This document shows, one piece after another, positions 51,114 through 60,329 of a stretch of 64,000 bases of DNA. The position numbers were made by a program, and so were the translations under genes. The stretch covers positions 62,001 to 126,000 of the forward strand of contig NZ_VYKL01000010.1 in assembly GCF_008710145.1 (NCBI RefSeq). The letters are read 5' to 3'. How positions within the stretch are numbered: position 1 is the first letter of the stretch; every line of letters begins with the position of its first letter. The notes beneath the pieces are model-generated. The model had not been told where the DNA came from. It ran no database searches and was given only the letters and a program-made list of their open reading frames with translations. The DNA is from Niallia endozanthoxylica. Its GTDB lineage: Bacteria; Bacillota; Bacilli; Bacillales; Cytobacillaceae.

Positions 51114-51419
51114 TTAAAGCCATGCATCATCAATGGAGTGAACCTCTGCAATGGAATAGGCTGCATTGGTAATGGCCTGTTGCAGAGTTTCACCGGATGC
51201 ACAAACGTCATTAAAGCATACTTGATTTGTATCTTTTACTTCATAGGTAAAGCCAAATTGTTTCAGACGGTCCACAATAATCATGGCATGTTCAAGGTTT
51301 TGTTCAGGCTGAAATTCATGTTCATGAATGAATACGCCATTTTCAAAATCATACCATCTGTCCCATCTGTTTAATTTCCAACCCATAATTCTCCGTGCAA
51401 TAATATCAATTTTATTCAT
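51114..51419 (-). CDS. Small protein with probable phage ABA-sandwich domain
   Basis: 101 residues: IARRIMGWKLNRWDRWYDFE near the start, FQPEQNLEHAMIIVDRLKQF, and CFNDVCASGETLQQAITNAA. The pattern resembles the phage ABA sandwich (BC1872-like) family, found in phages and in Bacillus chromosomes. It may be a domesticated phage gene; no other phage gene is nearby. AAGGAG precedes the ATG. Confidence 0.65.
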   Translation of the reverse strand: MNKIDIIARRIMGWKLNRWDRWYDFENGVFIHEHEFQPEQNLEHAMIIVDRLKQFGFTYEVKDTNQVCFNDVCASGETLQQAITNAAYSIAEVHSIDDAWL

Positions 51420-51615
51420 CGTTTGTTACTCCTTATGACTTGATTTTATTATTTTACCATGTTCAAGTTTATCAGCCTATTAAAATGATTTTATTATTTA
51501 AAATTTTGGGACAGTGCTTCTCTAGACAGGACTCCGACTACCAAGGTAAATAAAATTAGGATGCTTTTTTATTTACCTTACTCTTGACAAAAGTAACCAA
51601 ACTGAATATGATTTA

Positions 51616-51635
51616 TTTATTAATCAATCAATAAA
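51616..51635 (+). promoter_or_regulatory. Candidate TetR operator 1
   Basis: TTTATT and AATAAA flank eight bases (AATCAATC), 24 bases before the regulator start. It resembles the site at 52230. Confidence 0.4.
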
Positions 51636-51658
51636 TAGTTGGATGAAGGATGATTATT

Positions 51659-52180
51659 GTGGCAACCAAGGAGGACAAAAAGGAACTTATTATCGAGAAT
51701 GCAGTAAGTGTATTTGCTGAAAGGGGGTATTATAAGGCTACAACGGCAATGGTAGCAAAAGCGGCAGGAGTAACGCAGCCGTATGTATTCCATTTCTTTG
51801 AGAACAAGGAAGAATTGTTCAAGGTAGTAATTGATCGTGCTTTCGGCCGGATTTATGATACCTTTGTGAAGATTGAAGCACCAGCGGATGAGCTCATTGA
51901 AACAATGGGGCGGGGCTTTGATGAATTGATTCAAACACACCGATCCGAGGTCTTGATGGTTATGCAGGCTCATACGATCTCTGAACCGGGGATTCGGGAC
52001 CATTCTCGAAAACTTTACTGTAAGATGTATGAATCACTAACGACGAAAATGGAAAGAGTGGGAATTCCAAATGCGAAGGCAGCAGCAGCACGTTTTATTG
52101 GCACGGGTCTGCTTATCACGTTGGCAGAAGTGCTGGATCTGCCGGAATTAATCTATGGTGACGAAGGTAGGAATTGCTAA
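51659..52180 (+). CDS. TetR/AcrR-family transcriptional regulator
   Basis: 173 residues from the GTG at 51659, eight bases after AAGGA; the ATG at 51650 lies in the ribosome site. The N-terminal HTH (about 8-55) reads IIENAVSVFAERGYYKATTA then VAKAAGVTQPYVFHFFENKE. The C-terminal ligand domain is rather short and ends at LPELIYGDEG. Operator-like sites flank the gene, so it probably represses itself and the membrane protein downstream. Confidence 0.9.
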   Translation: MATKEDKKELIIENAVSVFAERGYYKATTAMVAKAAGVTQPYVFHFFENKEELFKVVIDRAFGRIYDTFVKIEAPADELIETMGRGFDELIQTHRSEVLMVMQAHTISEPGIRDHSRKLYCKMYESLTTKMERVGIPNAKAAAARFIGTGLLITLAEVLDLPELIYGDEGRNC

Positions 52181-52229
52181 AGGTTTTAAAAAAAGGGAGT
52201 TATGCAACTTTCTTTTTTTAGCATAATTA

Positions 52230-52245
52230 TTTATTGATTAATAAA
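52230..52245 (+). promoter_or_regulatory. Candidate TetR operator 2
   Basis: TTTATTGATTAATAAA is a near-palindrome with arms TTTATT/AATAAA, 28 bases before the membrane protein gene. It shares the arms and ATTGATTAAT word with operator 1. Confidence 0.4.
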
Positions 52246-52273
52246 TAAATAAAGTGGAAAGAAGGGGTTTTGC

Positions 52274-53200
52274 TTGATTAATAAAGAGAACACATATCCA
52301 AATCAGTCTGCTGGGACGTCCATAAAGTTATTTGAAGGTGAAAAGGCGCTTATTATGACTGGAATTCTTGGGTTTATTCTGGCTTTCTCTATTAAAATAA
52401 TCAGCTTCATTCAAGGGCCTGTCATTTTACCTGAAGGGAATTTAAACGACGCATTTTCCTTTAATGCAGCAATCGGCAGTTTTATTCTTTCCATTGCTGC
52501 AATTTTACCTTTAGCACGGCTAAGCAGCCCAAAAAGGAAATTTGTTCGATGGAGCTTTGTTGCGGCCAGTCTTTATAGCTATGGAATTGAAACCATTCAA
52601 AATAGCAGGGGGTTGAATCCGCGTTTTTCTCAAGAAGCCGCTCCACTTGATGCTATTGCTGGAATGCTATTTGGTATTGTTTCATTGACAATTGTCCTGT
52701 TAGGGCTATTCTTGATGATTCAATTTTTCCGTATTAAAAGGCCCTTTGAACGTCCTTTACTCATAACCGGTACACGTTATGCGTTTCTCTCAGTATTGTT
52801 AGCCAATGCGGCTGGAATATGGATGATATTACTCCAAGATCGCTATATTGGAGCTTCAGGGAATTTTATTCTCCTTCATGGAATTGGATTTCATGCGCTG
52901 CAAACGTTAATTATCACTGCATGGTTATTAGAAAGGGTGCAAGTGGATGCAAACATGAAAAATAGGCTTGTTCATGTTGGAAGTATATCTTGGATGATGT
53001 CGATCCTGTTCATTGGTTTTCAAACGGCATTAGGCAGAACAATATTTGAGTTTTCGACTCTTCCTATTCTAACAGCCCTGTTCTTACTTATCTGGCTTGG
53101 AACAGCCATTGCTGGAGGTTGGTTATATATTAGAAAAAGCTTGTTATTGATTCCCTTTACCAATGAAGACAGAAATAAACATAAAAAGGCAGGAGGCTGA
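52274..53200 (+). CDS. Polytopic membrane protein of unknown function
   Basis: 308 residues from a TTG after GAAGGGG. Eight or so hydrophobic segments; ILLHGIGFHALQTLIITAWL has a HxxxxH pattern in a helix. The C-terminus is basic (NEDRNKHKKAGG). I do not recognise the family. The TetR gene upstream and matching operators suggest it is the regulated target, possibly a stress or efflux-related protein. A short hairpin (CAGGAG/CTCCTG) overlaps its stop. Confidence 0.8.
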   Translation: MINKENTYPNQSAGTSIKLFEGEKALIMTGILGFILAFSIKIISFIQGPVILPEGNLNDAFSFNAAIGSFILSIAAILPLARLSSPKRKFVRWSFVAASLYSYGIETIQNSRGLNPRFSQEAAPLDAIAGMLFGIVSLTIVLLGLFLMIQFFRIKRPFERPLLITGTRYAFLSVLLANAAGIWMILLQDRYIGASGNFILLHGIGFHALQTLIITAWLLERVQVDANMKNRLVHVGSISWMMSILFIGFQTALGRTIFEFSTLPILTALFLLIWLGTAIAGGWLYIRKSLLLIPFTNEDRNKHKKAGG

Positions 53201-53417
53201 GCTCCTGTCTTTTAGTCGTTGACGAAGAATATTATGAAAAAAGTTGTATAATCATGTTATTTCCACGATAAAACCTACGGAAGGAACTATAAAAATACTA
53301 AAAAGGATAGAGAGAGGAAGGACTATCCTCCCGTTTTTATGTTAAGTAAACCTTTCTTCTATAAATTACGGTAATATTAAAAACATGACAAATGATTAGA
53401 AAGAAGGCGGGATATTT

Positions 53418-54821
53418 TTGAATAGGTTATATGGAGTCATGATGGTTCTACTATCGGTGATGATAGTAGGATGCAGTAAGTCTGACATTCCAGTCGAAAA
53501 AATGGAAGTAGCTGATGGATCGGTAGAATTTACTAAAAAAATAGATAGTATAGAAGAAGAGCCTGAGCTTTGGCCGGAAGCTTTTCAAAAGAGTATGGAA
53601 AGCTTTGATTTTCCTGCTTCACTAACGGAGGCAGAAAATACTCCAAAAGGTATCTGGTGGGAGAAAATTGAACATGATCACCTAACGGAGGGGGAACAAG
53701 CTGCAGCAGTTGAAACATTACAAACGGTTATTAAGGGTGATGACAGTAACTCGGAGAAATCCGACCAAATCAAGCGATTTATTTCCGAGACTTATTTTCC
53801 TGCATTGCCTCCTATGTCAACTTTTACTCCACGGGGGAAAATAAATTTAGAAGCGGTAGAGTCGTCTTCAAATATTAAATTAAACGGCAGAGAGCTGAAG
53901 GAAAATATTAATATTGCCATTATCTTAGATGCATCGGGCTCGATGAAGAATGTACAGGATGGGAAAACCCTAATGGATATAGCAAAAGAATCGATTGAGG
54001 ATTTTGCTTCCAATCTGCCTGACAAAGCGAAAGTATCACTAACCATTTATGGACATAAAGGAACTGGGTCTGATGCTGATAAGCAGCTTTCCTGCGGCGG
54101 CATTGAGGAAATCTATCCGCTTTCCTCATATGATGCTGGTCTCTTTGCGGCGGAATTAGAATCAATTGTTCCTAGTGGATGGACTTCTATGGCTGCATCC
54201 TTGACACAAGTAGGTGAAAAATTAGCAAGCGAAAATTCTGCTGAATCAACGAATGTGATTTATCTTGTTTCAGATGGAAAAGAAACCTGTGATGGAAATC
54301 CAGTTGAAGCAGCTAAACAGCTTAAGGAGTCAAATATAGATCCTATTATTAATGTGATTGGTTTGGCTGTGCAGTCTGAGGATGCGAATGAACTGCAAAG
54401 AATAGCTGAGAGTGCAGAAGGCCGCTATATCCATGTGAAAAATCAGCAAGAGCTTGATCAGGAGTTTCAGGAATCAAATAACACAATTCAGCAATGGATA
54501 AATTGGCATAGACAAAACACGGATGAGGCAATCAATCAATTAATGGAAGATAAACAGCGTCTAATGGACTTAAACGAACAAACAGTGGACAGACTCATGC
54601 TCTTTCTCCGTCATGCCAAGCAGACATTAATGGATTTGAACAAAACGCAGCAGCTGAATCAAGAAGTTTATAACATTGTCTTTGAGGACTTAGAAAGTTT
54701 TTATAATACGATGTATAAGGAAAAAGCGGAGCTCTATACAGAGAAATTTAAAATAATTGAGGAAACTTATACTAGTACGAAGAGTGAAATTGACGAAACC
54801 TATAAAGAGAATTTTCAGTAG
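53418..54821 (+). CDS. VWA-domain lipoprotein
   Basis: 467 residues from a TTG after AAGAAGGCGGG. The lipobox is MIVGCSKS (Cys about 20). A polar spacer leads to a von Willebrand factor A domain at about 160-345: MIDAS motif DASGSM, then TIYGHKGTGSDADKQLSCGG and YLVSDGKETCDGNPVEAAKQ. Helical, coiled-coil C-terminus (about 350-467). Similar to YwmC/YwmD-type extracellular VWA proteins but longer. It is anchored outside the membrane and probably binds a protein partner through a metal ion. Confidence 0.87.
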   Translation: MNRLYGVMMVLLSVMIVGCSKSDIPVEKMEVADGSVEFTKKIDSIEEEPELWPEAFQKSMESFDFPASLTEAENTPKGIWWEKIEHDHLTEGEQAAAVETLQTVIKGDDSNSEKSDQIKRFISETYFPALPPMSTFTPRGKINLEAVESSSNIKLNGRELKENINIAIILDASGSMKNVQDGKTLMDIAKESIEDFASNLPDKAKVSLTIYGHKGTGSDADKQLSCGGIEEIYPLSSYDAGLFAAELESIVPSGWTSMAASLTQVGEKLASENSAESTNVIYLVSDGKETCDGNPVEAAKQLKESNIDPIINVIGLAVQSEDANELQRIAESAEGRYIHVKNQQELDQEFQESNNTIQQWINWHRQNTDEAINQLMEDKQRLMDLNEQTVDRLMLFLRHAKQTLMDLNKTQQLNQEVYNIVFEDLESFYNTMYKEKAELYTEKFKIIEETYTSTKSEIDETYKENFQ

Positions 54822-54890
54822 GAAAAGGATAGGCAGACGTGATTGTTGTAAAATATCAAATTGATAATGGAAATGATCAATAAAGAGTAG

Positions 54891-54933
54891 ATGAAAAGAG
54901 GATGAAACTATCATGATTTCATCCTCTTTTCAT
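54891..54933. terminator. Bidirectional terminator
   Basis: ATGAAAAGAGGATGAAA (54891-54907) pairs perfectly with TTTCATCCTCTTTTCAT (54917-54933). Confidence 0.8.
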
Positions 54934-54944
54934 ATGGAAATAAA

Positions 54945-55334
54945 TTAAATATTAGCAAAAATTCCATTTGATTTTGCGACAAGATTATGATTGTCATCGT
55001 AAATAAAACAATCAATATGATTGAGCGTTCTGCCCATTTTTACTACATGTGCATCTGCAACAATATATTTTCCTTTTGCAGGTTTTAAAAAGGAGGTTTT
55101 AAGGTCGACGGTTACAACCGTTTGTCTATTGTGCTCATCAATAGGAAAGGTATTCCCCATCGCAATATCAGCAAGTGAAGAAATGATTCCTCCATGGACG
55201 ACTCCTACGCTATTAATAAATAACGGCTGTATAGGCAAAGTCACTTTTAAGTTTGACTCACTTATTCTTTCATATTGACACTTTAACAACTCATCAAAAG
55301 CATTTTCAATTATTTTTGTTTCCAATATTTTCAC
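54945..55334 (-). CDS. PaaI-type hotdog thioesterase
   Basis: 129 residues. VGVVHGGIISSLADIAMGNT carries the catalytic HGG...D pattern of PaaI thioesterases; VDLKTSFLKPAKGKYIVADA is the typical second half. It hydrolyses acyl-CoA, often as a clean-up enzyme of aromatic or ketone catabolism. It sits downstream of the two IclR genes in the same direction, next to an acyl-CoA operon, so a linked role fits. Confidence 0.88.
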   Translation of the reverse strand: MKILETKIIENAFDELLKCQYERISESNLKVTLPIQPLFINSVGVVHGGIISSLADIAMGNTFPIDEHNRQTVVTVDLKTSFLKPAKGKYIVADAHVVKMGRTLNHIDCFIYDDNHNLVAKSNGIFANI

Positions 55335-55438
55335 TCCTAATATAGTATTTAATCTTTCTAGTAAACTCTTTCATCTATCACAGAAAGTTTACTTGTAATA
55401 AATATAAAACTAATATTTGCTCTATGTCCCATCATGAG

Positions 55439-56185
55439 TTAACTAAACATTAATGTTTTAGTAAATTGTTCACTTGCTGAAATAATGGTTTTCGCAAGGC
55501 TGGGAATATTCCTTGGAAGAATGCGTTCACTTGGACCGGCGATAGCAAGGGATGCAATCACTTCACCTAGACCATTACGTACTGGAACCGCAATAGAGGT
55601 CACATTTTCATAGAATTCGTCCATTGAAACATAGTACCCATTTTTTTGAATAAAATCAATTTTTTGCTGTAAATCTGCAGCTGGGATTAATTGATTTTCT
55701 ATGATTGACGTAATGACGTCAGCCGGCTGAAATGCTAAAATGGCTAACCCTGTACTTGAATGGAACACAGGTGCTTTTTGCCCGATATAAGCAGAATAGC
55801 GAATCGGATAATCGCTTTCTTTAATATTAATAACATATGAATAGTTATTCTCTAGTACCATTAAACAAGCCGTTTCGCCTGTTGATTGTTGTAAGAAATT
55901 TAATATATTTGATGAATGATTACAAAGTTTCATATTTTTTGTAATTGCATGCCCTAGCGAGAGAAAGGAAACACCTAGACGATATAAGTTGCTAGATGGA
56001 TTTTTCATAATTAAACCTTCAGATTCTAAAGAAATCAGTATGCGGTGAGCGGTACTTTTGGCTATTTGTAATTCGTTAGCAATTTCAGTAACGCTTAATT
56101 CTGAGTCATCCACTGAAAATAAATTCAGCAATCGAATGGCATTCTGTAAAGTAGAATATTTTTCTTTTTGCAGTTCAACTGTCAT
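55439..56185 (-). CDS. IclR-family transcriptional regulator 1
   Basis: 248 residues. Winged helix (about 10-70: LSVTEIANELQIAKSTAHRI), then the GAF-like effector domain (about 80-245: FHSSTGLAILAFQPAD, SMDEFYENVTSIAVPVRNGL). It follows IclR 2 by 26 bases in the same direction. The two are divergent paralogues and probably co-transcribed. The target is most likely the thiolase operon read the other way. Confidence 0.9.
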   Translation of the reverse strand: MTVELQKEKYSTLQNAIRLLNLFSVDDSELSVTEIANELQIAKSTAHRILISLESEGLIMKNPSSNLYRLGVSFLSLGHAITKNMKLCNHSSNILNFLQQSTGETACLMVLENNYSYVINIKESDYPIRYSAYIGQKAPVFHSSTGLAILAFQPADVITSIIENQLIPAADLQQKIDFIQKNGYYVSMDEFYENVTSIAVPVRNGLGEVIASLAIAGPSERILPRNIPSLAKTIISASEQFTKTLMFS

Positions 56186-56211
56186 TTCGTTTTTTCACCC
56201 CTTTTTATATT

Positions 56212-56997
56212 TTAATAATAGGAAAACCCTATTTTCTTTGAAATTTCTTTTGCTGCTTTTACTATACTGGAAATATATATATCTATCCGATTCCCGCAAA
56301 TATTTTTACTAGAACCTGTAATGGAAACAGCTGCAATCGCTTCTCCATTATAGTTGTAAATAGGTGCCGCAATGCTGGCAAAACCTTCTTGAAACTCATC
56401 ACATGTTATAGCATAGCCGGCTTTGCGAATCTCGCCCAGCTGCCTCTTTAATTCATCTAAATCTGTCACAGTTCTTGATGCAGACTTTATCATCCCTTGT
56501 TGTTCTACTTTTTGAAGAATTTCCTCTAAATCATCTTCTGTTTGGAAAGCAAGCATGGTTTTTCCGCAACCCGTACTATAGACAGGATGTGATTTTCCGA
56601 CTTGAGAAACCATTTTTATAGGATGGCTTGTTTCAAGTTTATCGAGATAGATTACTCCTGTACCTTCTAGTATCCCAATATGAATGGCCACACCAAGCTG
56701 CTCTACAAGTGGCATTAAAATGGACCGTGCCTCTAAATGAATATTTAATTGAGAATTTACAATTCCAGCCAAATGAAGAACGGAAAAACCTAATGAATAG
56801 GTTTTTCCTACTTTTTTTAGAATATTTTCTTGCACCATAGTGGTTAGAAGCCGTCTTACATGGCTGATATCCAGATCTAATTCATTCGAGATTTCGGATA
56901 ATCTCCATGTGCTTCGTTCAATCGTAAATAAATTAAGAATACGTCCAGCATTTTTAACCGTTTGAAGGATATATTTTGAATCATTCTCCTTGAGCAA
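56212..56997 (-). CDS. IclR-family transcriptional regulator 2
   Basis: 261 residues. Winged helix (about 12-75: WRLSEISNELDLDISHVRRL) and effector domain (VYSTGCGKTMLAFQTEDDLE, TCDEFQEGFASIAAPIYNYN). Its GCGK effector region differs from the SSTG of IclR 1, suggesting distinct ligands. AGGAGG lies before the ATG. It is divergent from the thiolase gene across 380 bases containing three 60-bp repeats. Confidence 0.9.
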   Translation of the reverse strand: MLKENDSKYILQTVKNAGRILNLFTIERSTWRLSEISNELDLDISHVRRLLTTMVQENILKKVGKTYSLGFSVLHLAGIVNSQLNIHLEARSILMPLVEQLGVAIHIGILEGTGVIYLDKLETSHPIKMVSQVGKSHPVYSTGCGKTMLAFQTEDDLEEILQKVEQQGMIKSASRTVTDLDELKRQLGEIRKAGYAITCDEFQEGFASIAAPIYNYNGEAIAAVSITGSSKNICGNRIDIYISSIVKAAKEISKKIGFSYY

Positions 56998-57120
56998 TTA
57001 TAAAACCTCCTACTTCATATAAAGATAGTTTATTAGCTTAATCAAATAATAGATAATTAAATGACATAATAAGAAAAAATAATAATTAGAATAATGAATG
57101 TTTTCTGTAATTGATATTTT

Positions 57121-57300
57121 TATTATATAGAAGAACGATTGATATTTAAATGATAAAAAAGTTAAAAAAATATATATATTTATCATATAGAAGAACAGAT
57201 GATATTCAAATGATAAAAAAAATAAAAATTTATATATTTTTGTCAAATAAAAGAACAATAGAGTTTTAAATGACAAAATAAGTGATATATTTAGTTCAGA
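57121..57300. repeat. Three tandem 60-bp repeats with inverted arms
   Basis: Units at 57121-57180, 57181-57240 and 57241-57300 share TATAGAAGAAC/AATAAAAGAAC, then GATATTTAAATGA-like words. Each unit is framed by an inverted repeat: TTTATCAT/ATGATAAA in unit 2, TTTTGTCA/TGACAAAA in unit 3 (both arms changed together), and a similar AT pair in unit 1. A weaker trace lies upstream near 57040. This is probably the operator array of the IclR pair. Confidence 0.75.
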
Positions 57301-57379
57301 TAGTTCCTAATAGGTTGAAAAATCAGACTAATCTAAATAAATCAATTAATTTTAAAACTTTTTTCAAGGGGTGTTAGAA

Positions 57380-58600
57380 ATGAGTAAAGCAGTCATTACA
57401 AGTGGGGCCAGAACGGCAGTAGGAGCTTTTCTTGGCGGTTTGAAAACGGTACCAGTTGAAGAATTAGCGGCAACAGCAATCAGAGAAGCATTGAAAAGAT
57501 CGAATAATCTTGACCCTCATTTAGTAGATGATGTGGTATTAGGACATGTGGAATCGTCTGGTGATGCACCAAACTTAGGCCGAAATGCAGCGATGATTGC
57601 TGGATTAGATCATGTGCCAGGTTATACACTAAACCGAATTTGCGGCTCTGGCATTCAATCGATTGTAAATGCCGCACAAGATATCCTAACAGGTAATTCC
57701 GAAATTGTTGTAGCCGGCGGAGCAGAAAGTTTATCAAGAGCTCCATACTATCTTCCATTAGAAGTTCGTTATGATGGATTCAAAATGGGGAACCAGGAAC
57801 TACGTGATGCCAATACAAAGTTCCACCACAATTGCCAGCCATATCCACAATATCCAGTTATGCATATGGGAAATACAGCTGAGAACGTGGTAAGAAAATG
57901 TGAGGTTTCAAGAGAAGACCAAGACCTTTTTGCTTACAACAGCCAAATGAGAGCCAAAGCAGCGATGGAAAGCGGCCGATTCGAAAGAGAAATTGTGCCA
58001 GTAGAAATCAAAGGTAGAAAAGGTGCTGTTACAATCATCAACAAAGATGAACATCCAAAACCACAGACAACTTTGGAAGCCCTTTCTAAATTAAGACCAG
58101 CATTTGAAAAAGATGGCAGTGTTACAGCAGGAAATGCTTCCGGATTAAATGACGGCGGAGCGGCAGTTGTTGTGATGTCAGAAGAGAAAGCAAATGAATT
58201 AGGGCTTACGCCAATGGCAGAAATCGTGGATTTCGCCGTAGCAGGTCTTGATCCATCTGTGATGGGACTTGGACCCGTGTTTGCCATCCGCAAGCTTCTT
58301 GAAAAAACCTCTATGGCAAAAGAGGATATTGACTTATATGAAATCAACGAAGCGTTCGCAGGACAAATGCTCGGCTGCATGAAAGAACTTGAAATGTATT
58401 TAGACAGCCCATTATATAATCGAATCAATGTAAATGGCGGTGCCGTAGCACTGGGGCATCCGCTAGGAATGAGCGGGACAAGAATCACGATTTCCTTAAT
58501 GTATGAACTCATTGAAAGAAAGGCTAAATATGGTATCGCCAGTGCTTGTATTGGCGGGGGTATGGGGATTGCTTTATTAATTAAAAACCCAAATGCTTAA
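57380..58600 (+). CDS. Acetyl-CoA acetyltransferase (thiolase)
   Basis: 406 residues from the ATG at 57380 (AAGGGG upstream); the GTG at 57371 is rejected. Active sites: Cys in NRICGSGIQSIVNAA, then YEINEAFAGQMLG with His-type region, and GGAVALGHPLGMSGTRI plus CIGGGMG with the second Cys. It condenses or cleaves acetoacetyl-CoA/3-ketoacyl-CoA. First gene of the catabolic cluster controlled by the divergent IclR genes. Confidence 0.93.
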   Translation: MSKAVITSGARTAVGAFLGGLKTVPVEELAATAIREALKRSNNLDPHLVDDVVLGHVESSGDAPNLGRNAAMIAGLDHVPGYTLNRICGSGIQSIVNAAQDILTGNSEIVVAGGAESLSRAPYYLPLEVRYDGFKMGNQELRDANTKFHHNCQPYPQYPVMHMGNTAENVVRKCEVSREDQDLFAYNSQMRAKAAMESGRFEREIVPVEIKGRKGAVTIINKDEHPKPQTTLEALSKLRPAFEKDGSVTAGNASGLNDGGAAVVVMSEEKANELGLTPMAEIVDFAVAGLDPSVMGLGPVFAIRKLLEKTSMAKEDIDLYEINEAFAGQMLGCMKELEMYLDSPLYNRINVNGGAVALGHPLGMSGTRITISLMYELIERKAKYGIASACIGGGMGIALLIKNPNA

Positions 58601-58613
58601 ATTTCAATGGGCA

Positions 58614-58639
58614 TATGCTCAGTGTAAGGGCTGAGCATA
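58614..58639 (+). other. Intercistronic hairpin
   Basis: TATGCTCAG (58614-58622) pairs with CTGAGCATA (58631-58639). No T-run, so it is more likely an mRNA stabilising or processing element than a terminator. Confidence 0.45.
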
Positions 58640-58698
58640 CCGCACTTCATATATATGGTTGATTAAATTGATAGAAAAAACAAAGGGGGATGGCGGGA

Positions 58699-60291
58699 AT
58701 GAGTAAAATTATTTCAGCAGAAGAGGCAGCGAAACTAATAAAAGATCATGATTTCGTAGCGACAACAGGTACTTCAGGTTTAGCGGGTTTACCAGAAGAA
58801 TTGATTGTTAGTATTGGAGAAAGATATAAAAAGGAACAAAGTCCTAAAAATATTACTTTTATGAATGGCTCTGGAATCGGAATTAATACAGAAGGAAGAG
58901 GAATGGATCATATTGCGCAGGAGGGCTTAGTCAAACGTGTGATCTCAGGTCATGCGGGTTTCTCTCACAAGATGTCAAAATTTATTGTAGACGATAAGAT
59001 AGAAGCATACTTCTTCCCGCAAGGGGTTATTACCCAGTTATGGCGCTCAATAGCAGGTAAAAAACCGGGAGTAATTACAAAGGTTGGCTTAAATACCTTT
59101 ATGGATCCGAGAATACAGGGTGGAAAAATCAACTCAGTAACAAAGGAAGATTTAATCAGTGTGATTGAAATAAATGGTGAAGAATGGCTTCACTATCATA
59201 ATCTCCCTATCGATGTTGCCATTATTCGCGGGACGACTGCAGACGTAAATGGAAATATTACAACAGAGCGTGAAGTAGCTAAATTTGAAATTTTAGCACT
59301 TGCAACGGCAGTTAAAAATAATGGCGGGATTGTCATTGCGCAAGTTGAAAATATTGCTGAAGCAGGGTCTCTTAAGCCAAAAGATGTTCGAGTACCTGGT
59401 GTCATGGTAGATTATGTGGTTAAATCGCAAAATCCGGAATATCACTATCAAACAATGGCAAGATACTATGATCCTGCCCTTTCTGGAGAGTTAAGAGTGC
59501 CGCTTGCCTCCATCAAACCGGTTAAGTTAGATGCGAAAAAAGTTATTTCAAGACGTGCAGCGATGGAATTAGCACCAAGTTCGATTGTGAATTTAGGTGT
59601 TGGAATGCCTTCGTTAGTTTCAAGTGTTGCTACGGAAGAAGGTGTGGCAGATGAAATGACATTAACGGTAGAATTTGGTGTATTTGGAGGCTCTCCTGCC
59701 CCAGGTCTGGATTTTGGCGCTTCTTATAATGCGGATGCCATTATTAATCATGATGCGATGTTTGATTTTTATGATGGCGGCGGACTCGATGTTACATTCT
59801 TAGGACTAGCTCAGCTTGATCAGTACGGGAACGTCAATGTAAGCAAATTCGGCCCAAGAATCATGGGTCCGGGAGGATTTATTAATATTAGTCAATCATC
59901 CAAAAAGGTAGTGTTCATGGGGCAGTTTGCTGTCGGATCAAAAGAAAAATTTGAAAATGGTCAAATTGTAATCGAAAATCATGGAAAAGGAAAAAAAATC
60001 GTTAATCATGTAGAACAGATTACATTCAGCGGGGAATATGCATCGAAAGCAGGTATTCCGGTTCTATACATCACAGAAAGAGCCGTCTTTGATGTAGTAG
60101 ACGGGAAATTGAGATTAATTGAAATAGCTCCGGGGCTGGATGTAGAAAAAGATATTATTGATTGGATGGAATTCAGACCGTTAATTGCTGAAAACTTAAA
60201 GATGATGGACGAAAGCCTATTCAAAGAACAATGGGGAAATCTTAAAAACATAATAGAAGAAAAGAAAAATTTTACTCTTGCATATAGCTAA
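58699..60291 (+). CDS. Acyl-CoA:acetate/3-ketoacid CoA-transferase (fused alpha-beta)
   Basis: 530 residues from the ATG at 58699, nine bases after AAAGGGGG. Both family I subunits are fused in one chain. N-terminal half: VATTGTSGLAGLPEELIVSI; C-terminal half: LGVGMPSLVSSVATEEG and TVEFGVFGGSPAPGLDFG, with the catalytic Glu in VEFG. Like YdiF/propionate CoA-transferases, it moves CoA between acetyl-CoA and short-chain acids such as acetoacetate, propionate or hydroxybutyrate. It pairs logically with the thiolase before it. Confidence 0.9.
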   Translation: MSKIISAEEAAKLIKDHDFVATTGTSGLAGLPEELIVSIGERYKKEQSPKNITFMNGSGIGINTEGRGMDHIAQEGLVKRVISGHAGFSHKMSKFIVDDKIEAYFFPQGVITQLWRSIAGKKPGVITKVGLNTFMDPRIQGGKINSVTKEDLISVIEINGEEWLHYHNLPIDVAIIRGTTADVNGNITTEREVAKFEILALATAVKNNGGIVIAQVENIAEAGSLKPKDVRVPGVMVDYVVKSQNPEYHYQTMARYYDPALSGELRVPLASIKPVKLDAKKVISRRAAMELAPSSIVNLGVGMPSLVSSVATEEGVADEMTLTVEFGVFGGSPAPGLDFGASYNADAIINHDAMFDFYDGGGLDVTFLGLAQLDQYGNVNVSKFGPRIMGPGGFINISQSSKKVVFMGQFAVGSKEKFENGQIVIENHGKGKKIVNHVEQITFSGEYASKAGIPVLYITERAVFDVVDGKLRLIEIAPGLDVEKDIIDWMEFRPLIAENLKMMDESLFKEQWGNLKNIIEEKKNFTLAYS

Positions 60292-60329
60292 ACAAATACT
60301 TCCTTTGTGAATAAAGACGGTGAATAAAG

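Noticed and set aside
57010-57276. 88-codon minus-strand frame with a 20-residue repeat period
   Set aside because: It only translates the 60-bp DNA repeats; it is Phe/Tyr/Leu-rich, has no ribosome site, and fits a regulatory array better than a protein.
57934-58512. 192-codon minus-strand frame opposite the thiolase
   Set aside because: Shadow frame of a conserved gene; no ribosome site or known motif.
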